A DNA stretch of 64,000 nucleotides. Source: Microbulbifer litoralis. Its GTDB lineage: Bacteria > Pseudomonadota > Gammaproteobacteria > Pseudomonadales > Cellvibrionaceae. How positions within the stretch are numbered: position 1 is the first letter of the stretch; every line of letters starts with the position of its first letter. Of the stretch, positions 58,923 to 64,000 are shown one piece after another. A program made the position numbers and the translations under genes. The stretch covers positions 1 to 64,000 of the forward strand of contig NZ_JALKCV010000013.1 of the NCBI RefSeq assembly GCF_023634065.1. Direction: 5' to 3'. A model generated the notes under the pieces. The model was not told where the DNA came from, did not search any database, and worked only from the letters and a program-made list of their open reading frames with translations.

Positions 58923-61466
58923 ATGAAGAAGCGAATTCTGCTGGGGGTCATCTCCGGTCTGATTGCCGGCGGCGGGCTGGCCGGTTGCAGCGAGCAGAAA
59001 ATGGTCAGCCAACCGAAACAGGAGAGCGGCGCATCGACGGAGTTGAATGCGGATTGGCCGAAATTGACCAGTGGCATCGCCAAAGATCCGGCGATCGAAA
59101 CGCGCATCGACGAACTGCTCGGCAGGATGTCCACGGAGGAAAAAGTCGGCCAGCTGATCCAGGTGGAGATTCGCACGGCGACCCCGGAAGAGGTCGGGAA
59201 ATACCATGTCGGTTCCATCCTCAACGGGGGCGGCGCCTTCCCGAACAACGACAAGCACGCGAGCGTCGCCGACTGGGTCGAGCTGGCAGACGCCTACTAC
59301 CAGGCTTCCACGAATACCAGTGACGGTGGCGTTGCGGTCCCGGTGATCTGGGGCACCGATGCGGTACACGGTCACAACAACGTGATCGGCGCGACCCTGT
59401 TCCCCCACAACATCGCCCTCGGCGCCACCCGCAATCCGGAACTGATGCGCGAGATCGGCGCCGCCACCGCGGCGGAAGTGTCCGCGACCGGTATCGACTG
59501 GATCTTCGCCCCCACCCTGGCGGTCGTCCGCGATGACCGCTGGGGGCGGACCTACGAATCCTACTCCGAAGACCCGGAAGTCGTGCGCAACTACGGCGGC
59601 GAGCTGGTGGAGGGACTGCAGGGCGCGCCGGGCAGTGACGAGCTGCTGCACGGCAAGCATGTGATCGGCACCGCAAAGCATTTCCTCGCCGATGGGGGCA
59701 CCGAAAACGGTATCGACCGCGGCGATGCCATCATGAGCGAAGACGAGCTGATGCAGATCCACGCGCAGGGTTACTTCTCCGCGATCGAGGCCGGTGTGCA
59801 GACGGTAATGGCATCCTTCAGCAGCTGGAACGGCAAGAAGATGCACGGCCACAAATACCTGATGACCGACGTGCTGAAAAACCGTCTCGGCTTCGATGGC
59901 TTTATCGTCGGTGACTGGGCCGGCCACCAGTTTGTCAACGGTTGCAGCAACGTCAGCTGCCCGCAGGCGATCAACGCCGGCCTGGATATGTTCATGGCCA
60001 CCGATCCGAGCTGGAAAGAGCTGTACAAAAACACCCTGGCGCAGGTGAAGAGCGGGGAAATTCCCGCTGAGCGCCTGAACGATGCCGTGCGCCGTATCCT
60101 GCGCGTCAAACTGCGCGCCGGCCTGTTCGAGGCCGGTGCCCCGTCCCAGCGTCCCTACGCCGGTGACGAATCCCTGATCGGTGCGCCGGAACACCGCGCC
60201 ATCGCCCGCCAGGCGGTGCGCGAGTCCCTGGTGCTGCTGAAAAACAAAGGCGACCTGTTGCCGCTGGCGCGCGAGCAGCGCGTTCTCGTCACCGGCGACG
60301 GTGCCGACAATATCGGCAAGCAGGCCGGTGGCTGGAGCGTGACCTGGCAGGGCACCGGTAACCGGAACAGCGATTTCCCCGGCGCCACTTCCGTGTACGA
60401 CGGCATCGCTGAGGTGGTAGAGGCCTCCGGCGGCAGCGCCGAACTGTCCGGCGACGGCAGCTTCGAACAGAAACCGGATGTGGCCATCGTGGTTTTCGGC
60501 GAGGACCCCTACGCGGAAATGCAGGGCGATGTCTCCAACCTGGACTACCGGGGCGAGCGCGACCTGGCACTGATGAAACGCCTGCGCGAACAGGGTATTC
60601 CGGTGGTGTCGCTGTTCATTACCGGCCGCCCGCTGTGGGTGAACCCCGAGATCAATGCCTCCGATGCCTTCGTCACCATCTGGCAGCTGGGCACCGAGGG
60701 CGGCGGTATTGCGGATGTGATCTTCCGCAATAGCGCGGGGCAGGTAAACCACGACTTCAAGGGCAAGCTCACCTTCTCCTGGCCGGACGATGCGCGTCCC
60801 CAGGTACGCAACCGCGGCCAGAACGAGGAATTGGCGCAGTTCAACTACGGCTATGGCCTCACCTATCGGGACGGCGGGCAGCTGGCCGCACTGCCGGAAG
60901 ACAGCGGCCTGGAACAGGGCGACGGCAACGAGGCACTGGCGGTATTCAACGGCCGCGCACTGGATCCGTGGAAGTTTGAAGTGACCGACGTGGGCAACAA
61001 CCGCCAGGTCATCTCCAGCAGTGTCGCCAAGCTGCAGGGGATCCGCGTGCAGTCTGTCGACCGCAACGTCCAGGAAGACAGCCGCCGCCTGCAGTGGACC
61101 GGCGAGGGGAACGCCGTTGCCGGTTTCTTTGCCAACAGTCGCACCGACCTCTCCAGTTACCTGGGCAATCGGGGTGCGCTGGTATTCGATGTCAAGGTGG
61201 ACAGTGCCCCCAGCGACACCGTGAACCTGGGCATCAATTGCGGCATGGATTGCGGTGCCGAGCAGTCCATTACCGAGCTGCTGAAGGGCGCGGCGCCCGG
61301 CGAGTGGAAAACCGTCGCCGTGGACCTGCAGTGCATGGCCGAGGGCGGCGCGAAAATGGATATGGTGCTGTCACCATTCTACGTGCGCACCGCCGGTGCC
61401 CTGGACCTGACCATTCACGATATTCATATCGCCTCGAAAACGGATGCGGATATCAACTGCGGCTGA
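58923..61466 (+). CDS. GH3 beta-glucosidase lipoprotein (ExoP-like)
   Basis: 847 residues from the ATG at 58923. The frame is open 11 codons further upstream, but this start gives the lipoprotein signal with lipobox LAGC (Cys22). The N-terminal (alpha/beta)8 domain contains KHFLADG and the nucleophile Asp331 in GFIVGDWAGH; the alpha/beta sandwich domain follows, then an ExoP-type C-terminal domain (about 680-847). It would convert beta-glucan oligosaccharides to glucose in the periplasm, acting after the GH16 enzyme. A strong terminator follows. Confidence 0.93.
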   Translation: MKKRILLGVISGLIAGGGLAGCSEQKMVSQPKQESGASTELNADWPKLTSGIAKDPAIETRIDELLGRMSTEEKVGQLIQVEIRTATPEEVGKYHVGSILNGGGAFPNNDKHASVADWVELADAYYQASTNTSDGGVAVPVIWGTDAVHGHNNVIGATLFPHNIALGATRNPELMREIGAATAAEVSATGIDWIFAPTLAVVRDDRWGRTYESYSEDPEVVRNYGGELVEGLQGAPGSDELLHGKHVIGTAKHFLADGGTENGIDRGDAIMSEDELMQIHAQGYFSAIEAGVQTVMASFSSWNGKKMHGHKYLMTDVLKNRLGFDGFIVGDWAGHQFVNGCSNVSCPQAINAGLDMFMATDPSWKELYKNTLAQVKSGEIPAERLNDAVRRILRVKLRAGLFEAGAPSQRPYAGDESLIGAPEHRAIARQAVRESLVLLKNKGDLLPLAREQRVLVTGDGADNIGKQAGGWSVTWQGTGNRNSDFPGATSVYDGIAEVVEASGGSAELSGDGSFEQKPDVAIVVFGEDPYAEMQGDVSNLDYRGERDLALMKRLREQGIPVVSLFITGRPLWVNPEINASDAFVTIWQLGTEGGGIADVIFRNSAGQVNHDFKGKLTFSWPDDARPQVRNRGQNEELAQFNYGYGLTYRDGGQLAALPEDSGLEQGDGNEALAVFNGRALDPWKFEVTDVGNNRQVISSSVAKLQGIRVQSVDRNVQEDSRRLQWTGEGNAVAGFFANSRTDLSSYLGNRGALVFDVKVDSAPSDTVNLGINCGMDCGAEQSITELLKGAAPGEWKTVAVDLQCMAEGGAKMDMVLSPFYVRTAGALDLTIHDIHIASKTDADINCG

Positions 61467-61489
61467 CGGCACACCACACTGAAACACGA

Positions 61490-61518
61490 AAGCCCGGGCC
61501 GATAGCCCGGGCTTTTTT
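61490..61518 (+). terminator. Intrinsic terminator after GH3
   Basis: AGCCCGGGC and GCCCGGGCT pair across five bases and are followed by six T residues, 24 bp after the GH3 stop. Confidence 0.95.
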
Positions 61519-61577
61519 GATTCAGCCTGCGGTACCTTCAGTAATCAATAATCGGAGTCGCGGCTGCGAGTTGCCTG

Positions 61578-62480
61578 TCAGGGAACATGCGCACTCTCGA
61601 AAGTGGCCACATAGAGCGGCGGCCGGTCCAGGTAGGGCGCCCAGCGGGTGTCACCGTCGAGGAAGGTTTTCTGGAAAGCCAGCGCCAGCTGGCCCACATA
61701 GCGATTGGCATCGGTGGGCCCGCCCCAGGCGAAGTGCCCGGCGTTGGACGCTTCGTAGAAAAGCTTCGGCACACCGTAGGGAATACTGTCATAGACACCG
61801 TCGCTCTGGCCCAGGCCGCCGAGGTAGGTGGTATCCAGTGCGCCGTTGAACAGGATGGTGGGGATATGGGTGTTGCGACCGCTGGCATCACTGTCGATGG
61901 CGGTCATGTTGTGGCCGGCGAAAGACATGGCGGTTTTCAGGCCGCTGTATTCGGCGGACGTGATCCAGGTGGCGCCGCCGCCCATGGACCAACCGGTAGC
62001 ACCGAAGCGGCCGGTGTCCAGCTTGCCACGCAGTGCACTGCCGTAGCGGGTATTTTCATCTTTCATCGCGTCCAGCACTTCCTGTTGCTGGTCCGCGCGC
62101 GAGTCCACCGAATCGTAGATGGTGCGGCTATCCATGGTAACCAGCACAATGCCGTGGGAGGCGAAGAAGGGGCCCCAGTCCCGGTACATGACCTGGGTTC
62201 CGGTGTAGGGTGGAGTGAAGACGATCAGCGAGTAGGGTGGCGCTGCGTCGGTGGGATGGTAAACCGTGGCCCCGCCCGGTGTGGAAAACAGTGGCATGGT
62301 GTAGCTGTCGTAATCGTAGGGTCCGTTGTCACTGTAATTTCCGGGGGTATCCTCGTAGCGGCAGATGGCGTCCGAGGGACAGCTCTGTGCCTGGGCGGGG
62401 GAAATACTGAAGGTCATCGCCAGCAGGATTCCCGCAATTGATAGCAGTGTTCTGACCGGGTTTTTCTTTATCATCATCAA
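61578..62480 (-). CDS. PET-hydrolase/cutinase-like secreted alpha/beta hydrolase
   Basis: 300 residues, signal peptide to about PAQAQ (32). The alpha/beta-hydrolase triad is visible: Ser165 in TGWSMGGGAT, Asp216 in LFNGALDTTY and His249 in SNAGHFAW. The GWSMGGG elbow, the tyrosine in FTPPYTGTQ (oxyanion region) and the ending FQKTFLDGDTRWAPYL all resemble the polyester-hydrolase (PETase/cutinase) family. The disulphides typical near the C-terminus of type II PETases are absent; only Cys34 and Cys40 are present. Natural substrates may be cutin-like polyesters or triglycerides. Convergent with GH3 and divergent from the lipase-chaperone gene. Confidence 0.82.
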   Translation of the reverse strand: MMMIKKNPVRTLLSIAGILLAMTFSISPAQAQSCPSDAICRYEDTPGNYSDNGPYDYDSYTMPLFSTPGGATVYHPTDAAPPYSLIVFTPPYTGTQVMYRDWGPFFASHGIVLVTMDSRTIYDSVDSRADQQQEVLDAMKDENTRYGSALRGKLDTGRFGATGWSMGGGATWITSAEYSGLKTAMSFAGHNMTAIDSDASGRNTHIPTILFNGALDTTYLGGLGQSDGVYDSIPYGVPKLFYEASNAGHFAWGGPTDANRYVGQLALAFQKTFLDGDTRWAPYLDRPPLYVATFESAHVP

Positions 62481-62745
62481 GGCCTCTTTATCTGGCAGTT
62501 ATTATCCGCGCGGTTGCGCGCTTTAAATCTCACTCGCGGTGCCGCTGCGAGTGCGGAAAGCATAAGTGGCCGCTGCCGTTGCCAGAAAGTACAGAAGACA
62601 CCAAAAAAGCCGCGCGCAGTACGCTGTTGTCACACTGGCGCTTATCCCCTCTCGTTGCCGACCGCCGACCTCTGGCACACTGTGAAAAGAGACGTAGTCT
62701 TGTTGTGCTGCTGGTTTTTGTGTCGGTTACCCGGGAGGTAATGCC

Positions 62746-63627
62746 GTGAAATATTTTTGGGTGGGAGCGGGAGTTGTATCGTTCGGTATCACCATTGCGC
62801 TGCTGTCCTGGCGACAGTCGGGCCCCGCCACAACGCGCGCGATAAAAGTGGCCGACAGCCCCGCGGCCGTTACCGCGACTGTGAAAAAAGCGGAGCAGGG
62901 CCCAGTGACGACAACGCGGGAGCCGGAAGAAAACCCTGGGCATGCGGCGCTTGCCCCGCCGGAACCCGCCTCTGCGCGAATCTACGATGCGCTGCTGTTA
63001 CTGAACTTCGATAAAGACGGTGCCCTGATCCTCGATCGCAATACCCGCGGCGCCCTGGAGATCCTCTACCCGGAACTGGCTGTGTCCGGCGGTTCCATAA
63101 CCGCAACGCAGTTGCAGGCACTGCTCGAAGGGGCACTGCCGGAAGCCGCCGCGCAGCAGTTGACGGGGGTGGTGCGCAGCTATAGCGACTACCGCCAGGC
63201 GGAGCGGGACTTTCTCGGCGACAGTGGCGGCCGCAGGGTACCGGCGGACAGAAGCCGCTACCGGCAATTACTGGAACTGCGGCGCAACTATTTCGGCGAG
63301 GAACTGGCGAGCGGGCTCTTTGCCGAGGAGGAGATTCAGGCCCCGTATATCATGGATGCCATGGCGGTGGCGGGCGATGAGAACCTCAGCGGGGAAGAGC
63401 GGGCCCGGCGCCTGGCGGACCTGCAGCGGCAGTTCAACCGCGAGACCAGCCGGATGGGTTCCCCGCTGGCGCGCAGGATACTGGCGGCGCGGGTGCAGCG
63501 GATGCGCGCGGCGGGCGCCGGCGAGGCGCAGGTTTTTTCCGTGCGCAGCGAGGCGCTGGGCAGTGCCGAAGCCCAGCGGCTGGCCGAGGCTGAACACCAG
63601 CGGCAGGATGCGGCCGGCGGGCTATGA
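62746..63627 (+). CDS. Lipase secretion chaperone (Lif-type)
   Basis: 293 residues. An N-terminal membrane anchor (about 5-21), a Pro/Ala-rich linker, then the Lif chaperone domains: the first mini-domain near RIYDALLLLNFDKDGALILD and the helical scaffold with YRQLLELRRNYFGEELASGLFAEEE, a family hallmark. It folds a secreted lipase in the periplasm before type II secretion. Its usual partner, a family I.1/I.2 lipase immediately upstream, is absent; the only nearby esterase is on the opposite strand. GGGAGG lies ahead of the start, probably GTG or ATG near 62746. It overlaps the 3' end of the AraC-type gene by six bases. Confidence 0.82.
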   Translation: MKYFWVGAGVVSFGITIALLSWRQSGPATTRAIKVADSPAAVTATVKKAEQGPVTTTREPEENPGHAALAPPEPASARIYDALLLLNFDKDGALILDRNTRGALEILYPELAVSGGSITATQLQALLEGALPEAAAQQLTGVVRSYSDYRQAERDFLGDSGGRRVPADRSRYRQLLELRRNYFGEELASGLFAEEEIQAPYIMDAMAVAGDENLSGEERARRLADLQRQFNRETSRMGSPLARRILAARVQRMRAAGAGEAQVFSVRSEALGSAEAQRLAEAEHQRQDAAGGL

Positions 63628-64000
63628 GCGCGCCGTTGCCACCTCTCCCTTCGGCGCCTGCGCCTGCTTTCGATACTCGGTCGGCGACATGCCCACCAGC
63701 CGGCTGAAGAAGCGGTGGAAGGCGGATTTACTGTTGAAGCCGGACTGCAGCAGGATATCGAGAATGGTCATATCCGCATTCTTGCCATCCGCCAGCAGCG
63801 CCTTGGCCTCTTCCACGCGATAGGAGTTCACGAACTCGAAGAAGTTGGTGCCGAAGTGTTTATTGATCACGGCCGAGACTTCTTTTGCCGGCAGCTCCAC
63901 CCGCTCGGAGAATTGTTCCAGGTTCAGGTTTTTTTTCAGGAAAACCTTATCGTCTTCCATGGCTTTGCGCACCCGGTCGATGGCGCTCTCGGACGGCTCG
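63622..64000 (-). CDS. AraC-family regulator, C-terminal part (truncated by window edge)
   Basis: The last 125 codons of a gene that continues beyond the window; the frame remains open through base 64000. It contains the double helix-turn-helix: LNLEQFSERVELPAKEVSAVINKHFGTNFFEFVNSYRVEEAKALL and the strongly conserved second half TILDILLQSGFNSKSAFHRFFSRLVGMSPTEYRK. Such C-termini are often attached to large membrane sensors in marine bacteria. Its target is not evident. The stop lies inside the end of the lipase-chaperone gene. Confidence 0.9.
   Translation of the reverse strand, partial: EPSESAIDRVRKAMEDDKVFLKKNLNLEQFSERVELPAKEVSAVINKHFGTNFFEFVNSYRVEEAKALLADGKNADMTILDILLQSGFNSKSAFHRFFSRLVGMSPTEYRKQAQAPKGEVATARS

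Noticed and set aside
57165-60752. 1195-codon open frame on the minus strand over GH16 and GH3
   Set aside because: It is antisense to two genes with clear catalytic motifs, has a Val/Gly/His-rich composition with no domain or start signal, and reflects high-GC codon bias.

Overview
The window looks like chromosomal DNA of a marine, polysaccharide-degrading gammaproteobacterium close to Microbulbifer, Saccharophagus or Cellvibrio. The pointers are high GC, long poly-Ser linkers between carbohydrate modules, many TonB-dependent receptors, lipoprotein glycosidases, and flavin-dependent halogenases beside SapC and TonB receptors. This taxonomic placement is inference. I found no rRNA, tRNA, CRISPR array, phage or transposase gene.

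Layout. 1-450: a small TPR gene. 573-14944 (minus): a five-gene operon of a TolC-like outer-membrane factor, an RND-type adaptor, a GAF-like/HlyD membrane protein and an M50-peptidase/HlyD fusion. It ends in a 2803-residue surface protein with an N-terminal LEPR-XLL-type motif, a DUF4347 domain and many DUF11 repeats. No ABC ATPase is encoded, so this may be an unusual secretion apparatus. 15111-43631: an alpha-glucan utilisation locus with a LacI regulator, a protein carrying two GH87-like catalytic modules, a GH97 alpha-glucosidase, three flavin-dependent halogenases, two TonB receptors, an SLC45-like sugar transporter, SapC, a cupin-like oxygenase, a truncated DUF6445-like gene and a CBM-bearing di-haem oxidoreductase. 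LacI-type operators precede the GH97 and first receptor genes.

43760-56902: a haem-acquisition locus of the hemophilin/Slam type. It holds a Slam transporter, a secreted TbpB-like hemophilin candidate (HphA-like), a PKD-repeat lipoprotein, exbB-exbD-tonB, a haem oxygenase, an STN-containing TonB receptor, and fecR-fecI. Four promoters here (hemophilin, PKD lipoprotein, exbB, receptor) share TGAAAAAA-N14-CGTT with identical spacing, a probable ECF-sigma promoter read by the local FecI. Fur-box-like palindromes lie at fecI, at the hemophilin promoter and between the divergent exbB and lipoprotein genes. The proposed logic is that low iron derepresses fecIR, the loaded receptor signals through STN-FecR-FecI, and the hemophore, its exporter, the receptor, the energiser, haem oxygenase and the PKD lipoprotein are induced together.

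57186-61466: a beta-glucan pair, a GH16 lipoprotein and a GH3 lipoprotein sharing a C-terminal module. 61578-64000: a PET-hydrolase/cutinase-like secreted esterase, an orphan lipase chaperone and the 3' end of an AraC-type regulator.

The window also holds repeat families. The most striking is a 164-bp palindromic element with CTAG ends, present three times. Two copies sit exactly on the TAG stop codon of a gene, and the copies differ by paired, compensatory changes.
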